Source: Streptomyces sp. Ru73 (GTDB lineage: Bacteria; Actinomycetota; Actinomycetes; Streptomycetales; Streptomycetaceae). Taken from it: 60,445 nt of DNA. The stretch lies in contig NZ_PQSQ01000044.1 of the NCBI RefSeq assembly GCF_002920575.1, positions 1 through 60,445 on the forward strand, in the 5' to 3' direction. The position numbers were made by a program, and so were the translations under genes. The notes below the pieces were generated by a model. That model saw only the letters and a list, made by a program, of their open reading frames with translations, was not told where the DNA came from and ran no database searches. Below, in pieces: positions 8,498 through 16,891 of this stretch. The stretch's first letter is position 1, and each line of letters begins with the position of its first letter.

Positions 8498-10623
8498 GCA
8501 CCACCGCAGAGCTTCTCAAGGGGGCGGCCGAGCTGTTCCCCGACGAGGTCGTGACCCAGGCGCACGTGCGCCACCTCGACCTCCCCCAGGGCGCCGGCCG
8601 GTTCGCGCTGATCACCCTGGACAACGGCCTGGACCACACCAAGCCGACCACCTTCGGGCCGCAGTCGCTCGCCAACCTCAACGTGGCGATCGACCAGGTC
8701 GAGAAGGAGGCCGCGGACGGCGGGATCGTCGGTGTGGGCATCACCGGCAAGCCGTTCATCTTCGCCGTCGGCGCCGACCTCAAGGGCGTCGAGCTGCTGA
8801 AGAAGCACGAGGACGCGCTCGCCATCGGCAAGGGCGGCCACGACGTCTTCAAGCGGCTGTCCGCGCTCGCCGTGCCGACCTTCGCGTACTACAACGGCGC
8901 TGCCATGGGCGGCGGCGTCGAGGTCGGCCTGCACTGCTCGTACCGCACCGTCTCCAAGGCGCTGCCCGCCTTCTCGCTGCCCGAGGTCTTCCTCGGCCTG
9001 GTGCCCGGCTGGGGCGGCTGCGTACTGCTGCCGAACCTCATCGGCGCCGACCGCGCGGTCTCGGTCATCATCGAGAACTCGCTCAACCAGAACAAGCAGC
9101 TCAAGGGCCAGCAGGTCTACGACCTCGGGATCGCCGACGCGATCTTCGAGGGCGCGGACTTCCTGGAGCAGTCGCTGATCTGGACCGCGTCCGTCCTCAA
9201 GGGCGAGACCGAGGTCGTCCGGGCCGAGCTGGACCGCGGCGAGGCCTGGGACCAGGCCGTGGCGCGCGGCAAGGCCATCGCCGACGGCAAGGTGCACGGT
9301 GCGGCCCCGGCCGCCTACCGCGCGCTGGACATCATCGCCAAGGCCAAGAACGGCGACCTGCGCCAGGGCTTCGACGCCGAGGACCAGGCCCTCGCGGACC
9401 TGATCATGGGCGGCGAGCTGCGCAGCGGCATCTACGCGTTCAACCTGGTGCAGAAGCGCGCCAAGCGGCCCGCGGGTGCCCCGGACAAGAGCCTGGCCCG
9501 CCCGGTCACCAAGGTCGGCGTGGTCGGCGCGGGGCTGATGGCCAGCCAGCTGGCGCTGCTGTTCGCGCGCCGCCTGGAGGTGCCGGTCGTGCTGACCGAC
9601 ATCTCCCAGGAGCGCATCGACAAGGGCGTGCAGTACGTGCACGACGAGATCGACAAGCTGCTGCTGAAGGGCCGCGTCAACCAGGACAAGGCCAACCGCC
9701 TCAAGGGCCTGGTCTCCGGCGTCCTGGACAAGGCGGACGGCTTCGCGGACGCGGACTTCGTCATCGAGGCCGTGTTCGAGGAGATGGGCGTCAAGCAGCA
9801 GGTGTTCGCGGAGGTCGAGGCGGTCGCCCCGGCGCACGCCATCCTCGCGACCAACACCTCCTCGCTGTCCGTCTCGGAGATGGCGTCGAAGCTGAAGCAC
9901 CCCGAGCGGGTCGTGGGCTTCCACTTCTTCAACCCGGTCGCGATCCTGCCGCTGCTGGAGATCGTGCGCGGCGAGAAGACCGACGACGCGTCGCTGGCCA
10001 CCGCCTTCTCGGTCGCCAAGTCGCTGAAGAAGACCGCGGTGCTCTGCAAGGACGCCCCGGCGTTCGTCGTGAACCGCATCCTCACCCGCTTCATGGGCGA
10101 GATCCAGAACGTCATCGACGAGGGCACCCCGGTGGACGTGGCGGAGAAGGCCATCGAGCCGCTCGGCCTGCCGATGTCCCCGCTGGTGCTGCTGGAGCTG
10201 GTCGGCCCGGCCATCGGCCTGCACGTCTCGGAGACCCTGAACCGCGCCTTCCCGGAGCGCTTCAAGGTGTCGCCGAACCTGAAGGCCGTCGTGGACGCCG
10301 GCAAGCGCGGCTTCTACGTCTACGACTCGGGCAAGCCCGAGCTGGACCCGGAGGTCGCCGCGCTGCTCCAGCAGGGCGACACGGTCCTCACCGAGCAGCA
10401 GGTCCGCGACCGCGTCCTGGACGCGGTGGCGCAGGAGATCGGCCTGATGCTGGACGAGGGCGTGGTGGCCGAGGCGCAGGACATCGACCTGTGCCTGATC
10501 ACCGGCGCCGGCTGGCCCTTCCACCTGGGCGGCATCACGCCGTACCTGGACCGTGCGGGCGTCTCCGAGCGGGTCAACGGCAAGAAGTTCCTCGCCCCGG
10601 GCGTCGCGAGCGTCCCCGCGTAA
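8494..10623 (+). CDS. fadB: 3-hydroxyacyl-CoA dehydrogenase / enoyl-CoA hydratase fusion
   Basis: A 709-residue bifunctional beta-oxidation protein. The N-terminal crotonase domain (about residues 20-290) has the oxyanion-hole segments FAVGADLKGVE and YNGAAMGGGVEVGLHCSYR, with Glu in SLPEVFLGLVPGWGG. An NAD-binding dehydrogenase follows (VGVVGAGLMASQLALLFARR near 342; HFFNPVAILPLLEIV with the catalytic His), then the C-terminal dehydrogenase domains. It starts at the GTG that overlaps the fadA stop. It supplies the hydratase and dehydrogenase steps between acyl-CoA dehydrogenase and FadA. Confidence 0.95.
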   Translation: MSTTAELLKGAAELFPDEVVTQAHVRHLDLPQGAGRFALITLDNGLDHTKPTTFGPQSLANLNVAIDQVEKEAADGGIVGVGITGKPFIFAVGADLKGVELLKKHEDALAIGKGGHDVFKRLSALAVPTFAYYNGAAMGGGVEVGLHCSYRTVSKALPAFSLPEVFLGLVPGWGGCVLLPNLIGADRAVSVIIENSLNQNKQLKGQQVYDLGIADAIFEGADFLEQSLIWTASVLKGETEVVRAELDRGEAWDQAVARGKAIADGKVHGAAPAAYRALDIIAKAKNGDLRQGFDAEDQALADLIMGGELRSGIYAFNLVQKRAKRPAGAPDKSLARPVTKVGVVGAGLMASQLALLFARRLEVPVVLTDISQERIDKGVQYVHDEIDKLLLKGRVNQDKANRLKGLVSGVLDKADGFADADFVIEAVFEEMGVKQQVFAEVEAVAPAHAILATNTSSLSVSEMASKLKHPERVVGFHFFNPVAILPLLEIVRGEKTDDASLATAFSVAKSLKKTAVLCKDAPAFVVNRILTRFMGEIQNVIDEGTPVDVAEKAIEPLGLPMSPLVLLELVGPAIGLHVSETLNRAFPERFKVSPNLKAVVDAGKRGFYVYDSGKPELDPEVAALLQQGDTVLTEQQVRDRVLDAVAQEIGLMLDEGVVAEAQDIDLCLITGAGWPFHLGGITPYLDRAGVSERVNGKKFLAPGVASVPA

Positions 10624-10658
10624 CTCCCCACCGGGCGGCCCCGCCGCCTCCACGGGTC

Positions 10659-10696
10659 ACTGCCCCGGCACCATCCCTCAGTGGTGCCGGGGCAGT
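10659..10696. terminator. Terminator between fadB and the NUDIX gene
   Basis: A 15-bp perfect inverted repeat (ACTGCCCCGGCACCA and TGGTGCCGGGGCAGT) with an 8-base loop between convergent genes; likely bidirectional. Confidence 0.8.
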
Positions 10697-10724
10697 TCCG
10701 TGCCCGGACGCGCGCCGCGGGCCG

Positions 10725-11237
10725 TCAGTGGTGCCAGGGCAGGCGTACGGGGGTGGCCGGGAGGCGGCCGGCCAGGATGGCGGTGAGGAGGGCGGCGAGG
10801 CCGTGCGGGTAGACCTCCTCCGGTGCGGCCGCCAGCTCCTCGGGGGTCCACCAGCGGTGGCCGACGATCGTGGCCCGCTCGTGGGCCTCGAAGCCGCCGG
10901 TGTCCACGTCGTGCCGGGACACCCGGTACAGGTAGAAGACGTCCTCGAACAGGCCGGTGCGCCAGCCCAGGTCCGCGTGTCCCGAGGTGCGGGCCACCGG
11001 GCCGGTCAGTGCGGTGTGCGGGACCGACAGGCCGGTCTCCTCGGCCAGTTCGCGCGCCGCTGCCCGCGCCGTGCGCTCCCAGCGCCGCACTCCCCCGCCG
11101 GGCGTGAGCCAGCAGTACCCGGCCTCCGGCCGCCCCATGACCCGCAGCGACCGGAAGAGGAGCACCCGGCCGCCGCCGTCGACGAGCAGCACCCGCGCGG
11201 AGCGGCGCCCGCCCCGTAACCGTGTGAGCAGCGGCAT
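10725..11237 (-). CDS. NUDIX hydrolase
   Basis: A 170-residue pyrophosphohydrolase acting on nucleoside diphosphates linked to another group. The complete Nudix box (G-x5-E-x7-REL-x-EE-x-G) lies at about residues 48-70 and reads GGVRRWERTARAAARELAEE onward. The fold is N-terminal beta strands (ARVLLVDGGGRVLLFR), the box, then a C-terminal segment with paired Trp (GHRWWTPEEL). The natural substrate is not predictable. It ends just beside the fadB terminator and lies 9 bp from the next gene on the same strand. Confidence 0.9.
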   Translation of the reverse strand: MPLLTRLRGGRRSARVLLVDGGGRVLLFRSLRVMGRPEAGYCWLTPGGGVRRWERTARAAARELAEETGLSVPHTALTGPVARTSGHADLGWRTGLFEDVFYLYRVSRHDVDTGGFEAHERATIVGHRWWTPEELAAAPEEVYPHGLAALLTAILAGRLPATPVRLPWHH

Positions 11238-11246
11238 CCGCGCAGC

Positions 11247-12356
11247 CTACAGCCGCTTCGCGCTGCGCAGGTGGGACGCGTAGTAGCCGTTGCCGTCCAG
11301 GCGGGAGGTGCCGCCCTTGTCGCCGATGGTGGGGCCGTTCACTTCCTCCCGGCTGGAGAGGAAGATCTTGTGGCCGTCGGTGTCGTGCCCGAGGTACATC
11401 CCGACGTGGTCCAGGCGCTGCTTCGTCCGCGCGTCGAGCTTGAAGAAGACCAGGTCGCCCGGCTGGAGGACGTCGATCGAGGCGGGCCGGTCCGCCGGGC
11501 CCACGCCCTTGAGCGGGATGACGTCGGTGCCCACGTCGGAGCGGGCGATGCCGTTGGCCGTACGCGGCAGTCCGTCACCGGACTTGTCGCTGGACATCAG
11601 GGGGTAGCGGGCGCGGTAGCCCCACAGCAGCCGCATGAAGCCCGAGCAGTCCACCGAGCGGGCGCGCTTGGCCTCGGGGACCTGGGTGACGCCGTCCCGG
11701 AAGGTGTACGGGATGCCGAGGTAGTCGTAGAAGTCCGACAGCTCCTCGCGGAGGTCGTTGCCCTCGCTGCCGTTGGGGTTCAGCGGGCCGAAGTTGGCGT
11801 CGCCCGCGTAGGCGATGCCCTCGTCGTCCTTCTTCACCGGGGCCCGGTCCACGTACTGGAAGCCCATCGCGAAGACGTCGTCCTCCTCGCTCCCGAAGTA
11901 CTGCTTGAACCAGTCCTTGAACCACTTCTCCTTCTCGGCGCCCTTGCGCCACGGCTCCGGCAGCAGCCGCACCCAGTCCTCCGTCACCACCCGCGAGCTG
12001 GTGTACGCGGGTTCGGCGAAGGTCCGGCTGGGGCCCTTGAGGGTGGCGGTGCGGGCGCCGTCGGTGAAGGTGGCGAGCACCGCGCCGTTCCGGCCGCGCA
12101 GCACCGAGCGGTCGGGGTGGCGCAGCCGCTCCCAGTGCTGCGCGCCCGTGTCGGTCTTCGTGCTGGACTCCAGGACCGGGCTGTCGGTGACGGCCTGCAC
12201 GGCCGGGGCCTTGGCCTGCTCCTGCTTGCGCAGCTCCACGGTCAGGAACGCGCTCGTGCCGAGCAGCGCGAGCACGGTCACGGTGTGCACGACGGCGCGC
12301 TTCTTCTTGCCGGCCGTCCTGCTGGACGTGCCGGTCGTCTTGCCGGTGGCGGTCAT
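11247..12356 (-). CDS. Membrane-anchored NlpC/P60 cysteine peptidase of the PGA-like cluster
   Basis: A 369-residue protein with an N-terminal membrane anchor (about residues 20-38, VVHTVTVLALLGTSAFLTVEL) and an extracytoplasmic NlpC/P60-type domain. The catalytic Cys is in RSVDCSGFMRLLWGY and the His in RLDHVGMYLGHD, followed by a strand with IFLSS. Such enzymes cleave gamma-D-glutamyl bonds in peptidoglycan or poly-gamma-glutamate. The ATG at 12356 has GGAG 8 bases upstream and lies 18 bp after pgsC on the same strand. Here it could trim or release the polymer made by PgsB-PgsC (inference). Confidence 0.85.
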   Translation of the reverse strand: MTATGKTTGTSSRTAGKKKRAVVHTVTVLALLGTSAFLTVELRKQEQAKAPAVQAVTDSPVLESSTKTDTGAQHWERLRHPDRSVLRGRNGAVLATFTDGARTATLKGPSRTFAEPAYTSSRVVTEDWVRLLPEPWRKGAEKEKWFKDWFKQYFGSEEDDVFAMGFQYVDRAPVKKDDEGIAYAGDANFGPLNPNGSEGNDLREELSDFYDYLGIPYTFRDGVTQVPEAKRARSVDCSGFMRLLWGYRARYPLMSSDKSGDGLPRTANGIARSDVGTDVIPLKGVGPADRPASIDVLQPGDLVFFKLDARTKQRLDHVGMYLGHDTDGHKIFLSSREEVNGPTIGDKGGTSRLDGNGYYASHLRSAKRL

Positions 12357-12374
12357 CAGCGGTCTCCGTACGGG

Positions 12375-12857
12375 TCAGGCGGACGGCATGAAGCCGAGGA
12401 GGATCCCGGCGGTGAGGACGACGAACGCCATCAGCGTCACGGAGCCGGTGGCGAGCAGCGTCGGGCCCTTGGGCTGGCGGACGAGCTGGTAGGCGATCAG
12501 GCCGGGGACGATGAAGCCGAGGGTCTGGTTGGCGTACATCAGCGGGAACTCGACCGACAGGATGATCATGACGGTCGCCTGCAGGGCCACGCCGGTGAGC
12601 ACCACGGCGGCGAACAGCCGCTTGCCGTAGAGGATCACGAAGCGCTGCATGAGCAGGACGGAGACGTACGTGAGGACGGTGACGCCGACGACCATCGCGG
12701 CGCGCTGGAGGTCCTCGACCAGGGTCAGCGCGAGCCAGCCGGGCGTGATCATGCCGCCCGGCGAGAGGTTGGTCGTCAGGTAGCAGACCAGCGAGAAGAG
12801 CAGGCCGAGCGCGATCCCGATCGCGGCGATCTCGGGGGTGAGGACGGACGGGATCAA
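12375..12857 (-). CDS. pgsC: Poly-gamma-glutamate biosynthesis protein PgsC/CapC-like
   Basis: A 160-residue integral membrane protein with about five hydrophobic segments, matching the small PgsC/CapC family (about 150 residues). Recognisable segments are the N-terminal IAAIGIALGLLFSLVCYLTTNLSPGGMITPGWLA and the later ANQTLGFIVPGLIAYQLVRQP. The start is a TTG at 12857, preceded by AGGAGA and overlapping the pgsB stop in TTGA. A longer frame exists upstream but overlaps pgsB. With PgsB it should form the membrane amide ligase that polymerises glutamate or a similar amino acid. Confidence 0.85.
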   Translation of the reverse strand: MIPSVLTPEIAAIGIALGLLFSLVCYLTTNLSPGGMITPGWLALTLVEDLQRAAMVVGVTVLTYVSVLLMQRFVILYGKRLFAAVVLTGVALQATVMIILSVEFPLMYANQTLGFIVPGLIAYQLVRQPKGPTLLATGSVTLMAFVVLTAGILLGFMPSA

Positions 12858-14374
12858 CGGTGTTCTCCTGGACTCTGGCTGTGGCTCTGGTGCGGCTGGT
12901 GCGACGGCGGCGGCAGCTGGGGCCACTCCTGGGGCGTGCCGCCGGCCGGGGCCGGCGGCACGCGGGGCTCGAACATGCCGCGTGCGTACGGCTCCGGCTC
13001 GCTCCGCTGCACGGGCACGTACGGCTCCGGCTCACTCCGCTGCACCGGCACGTACGGCTGGTGCGCGGGGGCCCACGGCTGGTGCCGGGCCTCGTACCCC
13101 TCCGGGTACGGCGCGTACGGATCGACCGTGGGCGCGTAGAGCTGCATGGTGTCCACGTGCTCCGGCACGCCGGCGGCCGCCGGGTCCGGGGTGTCGTCCG
13201 GCGGCAGCTCGGCCAGGTGCTCCAGCAGGAGTTCGCCCTGGCCGTGGATGTTGCCGATGGCGACGAGCGAGGAGTCCGGGCCGAGCCGGCCGAGCAGCTG
13301 CGCCATGAACTCCTCGGGGTCGCGCCGGTCGCCGCCGAGGTCGACGGCGCGGTCCCGCCACCCGGCGGGAATCGCGTCGATGGCCGACTTGGCGGGATGG
13401 CCGATGACGAAGACCTGCTCCGGTTCGAGGTCGGGGATGATCTCGCCCATCTGGCCGTTGCGCTCGACGCGGTCGGGGCGGCAGTTGATGACGACGTTCA
13501 GGGGGCGGTGGATCGCGCCGAGGTCCAGCAGCTGGTTGATGTTCATCAGCGTCGACTCGGGGTCGTTGGCCGCGAAGACGTTGGCGAAGCGGAGCTTCTT
13601 GCCGTCCTCGGTGGCGTACCGCTCGACGGAGAGCACGCCGGGGTCCGGCGGCGCGTCGTACATGCCCTTCAGTGCCGTGTCCCGGTCGACGCCGAGGAGT
13701 TCGGCGACGGCCAGCGCGATGGCGACGTTCTCCTTGAAGGTGAACCAGCTGAAGCCGCGCAGCTCCTCGTCGGTGACCGACTCGGGATCGGCGTAGATCA
13801 GCTCGCAGTCCCGCGCTTCGGCCTCCTCCTGGAGGATGTGGAAACGGTCCTTCTCCGCGGTGACGCAGATGCCGCCCTCGGGCATCGAGCGGCAGAGCGA
13901 GCGCGCCACGTCGTCCAGGGTGGGGCCCATCTCGGCGAGGTGGTCCTCGCGGACGTTGCAGAGCACGCCGATCGTGGAGCGGATCAGCTTGGACTGGTTG
14001 ATCTCCTGGAGCGCTGGCATGACCGCCATGCACTCGATGACCAGCGCGTCAGGGCGGTAGGTGGCGGCGCGCCGGACGATGCCGATCTGCTCGACGACGT
14101 TGGCGATGCCGAACTTCCGGTAGACGGGCTCCTCGGTGGCGTCCGGGTGGATGAAGCGGGCCGCCGTACCGGTGGTCTTGGCGACCGTGGTCAGCCCGCC
14201 GCCGCGCAGCGCGCCCGCGCACAGCCGGGTGATGGAGCTCTTGCCGCGGATGCCGTTGACCAGCACCCGGGTCGGTATCCGGTCCAGGTTGGCGAAGTGC
14301 CGCCGCTGCTCGATGACGCCCGCGACCAGCAGGACGGCACCGGACACCACCAGCACGGTGTAGAGGAAGAGCAC
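12854..14374 (-). CDS. pgsB: Poly-gamma-glutamate synthase PgsB/CapB-like, with long C-terminal tail
   Basis: A Mur-ligase-like ATP-dependent amide ligase. An N-terminal membrane anchor (about 1-22) is followed by the P-loop VNGIRGKSSITRL near residue 40 and the conserved DALVIECMAVMPALQEINQSKLI and GVLCNVREDHLAEMG. The catalytic domain ends near residue 405. The remaining 100 or so residues are Pro/Tyr/Gln-rich low complexity with a tandem 11-residue repeat, not found in the roughly 390-residue Bacillus protein. The start is GTG at 14374 with AAGGAA 10 bases upstream, 7 bp after the preceding gene. The product is predicted to ligate gamma-linked glutamate with PgsC. Confidence 0.9.
   Translation of the reverse strand: MLFLYTVLVVSGAVLLVAGVIEQRRHFANLDRIPTRVLVNGIRGKSSITRLCAGALRGGGLTTVAKTTGTAARFIHPDATEEPVYRKFGIANVVEQIGIVRRAATYRPDALVIECMAVMPALQEINQSKLIRSTIGVLCNVREDHLAEMGPTLDDVARSLCRSMPEGGICVTAEKDRFHILQEEAEARDCELIYADPESVTDEELRGFSWFTFKENVAIALAVAELLGVDRDTALKGMYDAPPDPGVLSVERYATEDGKKLRFANVFAANDPESTLMNINQLLDLGAIHRPLNVVINCRPDRVERNGQMGEIIPDLEPEQVFVIGHPAKSAIDAIPAGWRDRAVDLGGDRRDPEEFMAQLLGRLGPDSSLVAIGNIHGQGELLLEHLAELPPDDTPDPAAAGVPEHVDTMQLYAPTVDPYAPYPEGYEARHQPWAPAHQPYVPVQRSEPEPYVPVQRSEPEPYARGMFEPRVPPAPAGGTPQEWPQLPPPSHQPHQSHSQSPGEHR
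12986..13051. repeat. Two tandem 33-bp repeats inside the pgsB tail
   Basis: Two adjacent 33-bp units (12986-13018 and 13019-13051) differ at two positions. They are in frame and encode a duplicated 11-residue unit containing VPVQRSEPEPY. A length-variable tail is likely. Confidence 0.85.
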
Positions 14375-14381
14375 GGTGGGG

Positions 14382-16667
14382 TCAGTTCCTTCCGGCGAGG
14401 GTGGCCGCGCCGTCCCGCTTGCGCGGCTGCCCCTGCAGCTGCTGCCGGATGATCTCCAGGCTGCGGGTGACGGCGCCGACCTCGTCGTGGTGGCGCGGGT
14501 AGAGCACGGTGCGGCGGTCCCCGCCGGCCAGCGCCTCGGCCTGCCCGGCGAGCGCGCGCAGCGGGCGGACGACGACGATGTGCAGCCAGCCCAGGCAGGC
14601 CACGGCCGCGGTGTAGCCGAGCAGGCCGGCCAGCACGGTGCGGTTCTGCAGGCGGTAGGCGGGGATCTCCAGGTTCGAGGCGGGCTGCCAGCTGACGACG
14701 GTCCACTGCAGGTCCTCGGCGGCGCCGCCGCCGGCGAACGGCGCGGCGGCCGCGATCCGGACGCCGGAGCCGTCGCGGTACAGCACGCCGCTGGGACGCG
14801 CGCCCCGCGCGGCCTTCTGGTGGCCGGCGGCGACCAGCTCCGTCAGCCGGTCGTCCGGCAGCTCCTGGAAGGCCCGGTAGCCGGTGTTGCCGCCGATGAC
14901 GCGGCCCTCGCGGTCCACGACGCGGACGACGCCCAGCCCAGGGCGCTTCAGCAGCGCGTTGAGGAAGTCGATGCGGAACTCGCCGACCACGGCGGCGCCC
15001 GCGCGGCCCGGCACCTCGGCGGTGCCCAGCACCACCGGCTCCTTGCCGGTGTGGTTCAGCAGCCGGACGGACGCGCCCGTGGGCGCCCTGCCCGCCGGGC
15101 TCCGCGGCTCGTCGCCGTCGCGCGCCAGGACCTTGCCGTTGCCGTCGAGGACGTACAGCGACCGGTAGCGGGCGTGTTCGGTGCGGGTCTCGCGGAGGAC
15201 CTTGGCCATCTGCGCGGGCTCGGTGCGGTCGCCGATGAGCGCGGCGAGCGAGACCAGGTCGGCCTGGCCCTCGTTGAGGGCGCGGCGCACCCGGTCGGTG
15301 AGCGTGTCGGTGCGCTCGCGCTGGTCGTTGACGAGCTGCTGGGGTACGACGACGGAGTCGCCGGCCCGGTTGACGAGCAGCAGCAGCGGGGCGCACCACA
15401 CGAAGAGCAGGACGGCGCTGACGGCGATCAGCGCGCGGGTGCCGAACCGGGAGCCGCGGCGGCCCGCCGGTGCGGCCGGGCCCGCGCTCTCGCCGAGGAG
15501 CTGGCGGCGCAGCCGTTCCAGTGCCGTGCCGATCCGGGCGGCCTCGCCGTAGCGGGGCACGGTCACCGGGCGGGTGAGGTCGCCGCGGGTGAGGCGGCGG
15601 CTCTCCAGGAAGAGGCGGATGAGCGGGCGCTGCACGGTGCCCAGCAGCAGCGCGACGCTCAGGCCGCCGATGACCAACAGCGCGCCCGCCGCGATCAGGC
15701 CCATCAGCGGGCTGCTGGCGGCCGTCGGGTCCTCGGCGACGCCGACCACGGCGACCACGGTCAGGCCGAGGCCGGTGGCGACGGAGGGCTCGGCGGGGTC
15801 GGCGGCCGGGAGCGCGGCGTACCCGGCGACCGACCGGGTGCCGGAGTACCGCTCGCCGACCAGCGAGCCGCTGGCGCCGCGGAAGTCGCCGGAGCCGGGC
15901 TCCTCTGCACCCAGCGGGTGCTGCGCGGTCCGCCGGGCCGCGTCGGCCGCGAAGGACCGCAGCTGCTTGCGTGACCGGGCGACGTCCGCGCGCTCGGCGT
16001 CGCCGGAGACCTGCTCGGGCTCGGGGATGCCGTCGCTGCTGAGCACCTCGCCCCGCTGGTCGACGACGGCGATGGAGCGGAAGTCGCCGAGGCTGATGCC
16101 GGGGAACTTCAGGTTGCTGGTGGAGACGAGGAGTTGCTGCGGCCGGCCCTTCCAGGTGAGCGTGGCCAGGGTGAGCAGCCGGGTCTCACCGTTCGGCAGC
16201 CGGATCATGCGGGGCGCGAGGCCGCCCTCCTCGGAGAGCCGGGAGCGGTCGATGGCGGTCAGCGGCACGTTCTCGCCGCGGGCCGCGAGCAGCTTGCCGG
16301 ACTTGATCTCGATGACGGCCGTGCCGCGCCACTTCTGGTAGACGTTGCCCAGCTTGTCCAGGACGGCGTCGGCCGGGACCGGGTCGGAGGCGCTGAAGAG
16401 GCCCGCGACCCGGGTGAGGTCGGTGACGCCCTCGTCGATCGAGGCGCGCATCGCGAGGGCGCCGTCCTCGGCGAAGTGCTGCTGCGAGGTCAGCACCGCC
16501 TTGGCGACGGGGTCCTGGCCCATCCGGCCGAGGGTGAGCGCGGTGATGCCGGTCAAGGTGAGGATGAGGGCCGACAGCACGGCGATGGGCGGCCGGATGC
16601 CGCCCAGCAGGGACATGTCGGCCCGTCGGCGGACCTTGTGCCGCCGCTTCGCAGCCGAAGCGGCCAA
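14382..16667 (-). CDS. Two-module sensor-like membrane protein with tandem HAMP domains and no output domain
   Basis: A 761-residue protein built as two copies of membrane segment - extracytoplasmic domain - membrane segment - HAMP. Membrane helices are near residues 27-48, 325-348, 415-437 and 680-702. The extracytoplasmic parts (about 50-320 and 440-675) look like Cache/PAS-type sensors (TAVIEIKSGKLLAARGENVPL; RSLYVLDGNGKVLARDGDEPR). HAMP-like segments follow helices 2 and 4 (RPLIRLFLESRRLTRGDLTRPV; RPLRALAGQAEALAGGDRRTV). No kinase, cyclase or methyl-accepting region follows the last HAMP. The TTG start has AAGGGAG upstream; pgsB begins 7 bp after the stop, so they are co-transcribed. A role in sensing or scaffolding polymer synthesis is inference. 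Confidence 0.8.
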   Translation of the reverse strand: MAASAAKRRHKVRRRADMSLLGGIRPPIAVLSALILTLTGITALTLGRMGQDPVAKAVLTSQQHFAEDGALAMRASIDEGVTDLTRVAGLFSASDPVPADAVLDKLGNVYQKWRGTAVIEIKSGKLLAARGENVPLTAIDRSRLSEEGGLAPRMIRLPNGETRLLTLATLTWKGRPQQLLVSTSNLKFPGISLGDFRSIAVVDQRGEVLSSDGIPEPEQVSGDAERADVARSRKQLRSFAADAARRTAQHPLGAEEPGSGDFRGASGSLVGERYSGTRSVAGYAALPAADPAEPSVATGLGLTVVAVVGVAEDPTAASSPLMGLIAAGALLVIGGLSVALLLGTVQRPLIRLFLESRRLTRGDLTRPVTVPRYGEAARIGTALERLRRQLLGESAGPAAPAGRRGSRFGTRALIAVSAVLLFVWCAPLLLLVNRAGDSVVVPQQLVNDQRERTDTLTDRVRRALNEGQADLVSLAALIGDRTEPAQMAKVLRETRTEHARYRSLYVLDGNGKVLARDGDEPRSPAGRAPTGASVRLLNHTGKEPVVLGTAEVPGRAGAAVVGEFRIDFLNALLKRPGLGVVRVVDREGRVIGGNTGYRAFQELPDDRLTELVAAGHQKAARGARPSGVLYRDGSGVRIAAAAPFAGGGAAEDLQWTVVSWQPASNLEIPAYRLQNRTVLAGLLGYTAAVACLGWLHIVVVRPLRALAGQAEALAGGDRRTVLYPRHHDEVGAVTRSLEIIRQQLQGQPRKRDGAATLAGRN

Positions 16668-16891
16668 CGGGTGCTCCCTTCCTGGAGCTCAGCCGGAGCG
16701 CGCTCCAGGGCTGCGTACGGGCTGACGTGCGGGTGGACGGTGGCTCCCGGCGCGGGAGCGGTACGGGCACGCTCCTGCGGTGGAACCGCATGGAAGACCC
16801 GTACGGCGACCGAAGGGTTGTACGGATTTCGTAAGAACAAGCTGTGACGTGGACTACGTCCCGCGCCGGGCGGGGCGGCGCGCGGTGCGGC

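Noticed and set aside
12854..13100. Repeats in pgsB considered as a CRISPR-like or satellite array
   Set aside because: Only two units, in frame, encoding a repeated peptide, with no unique spacers.
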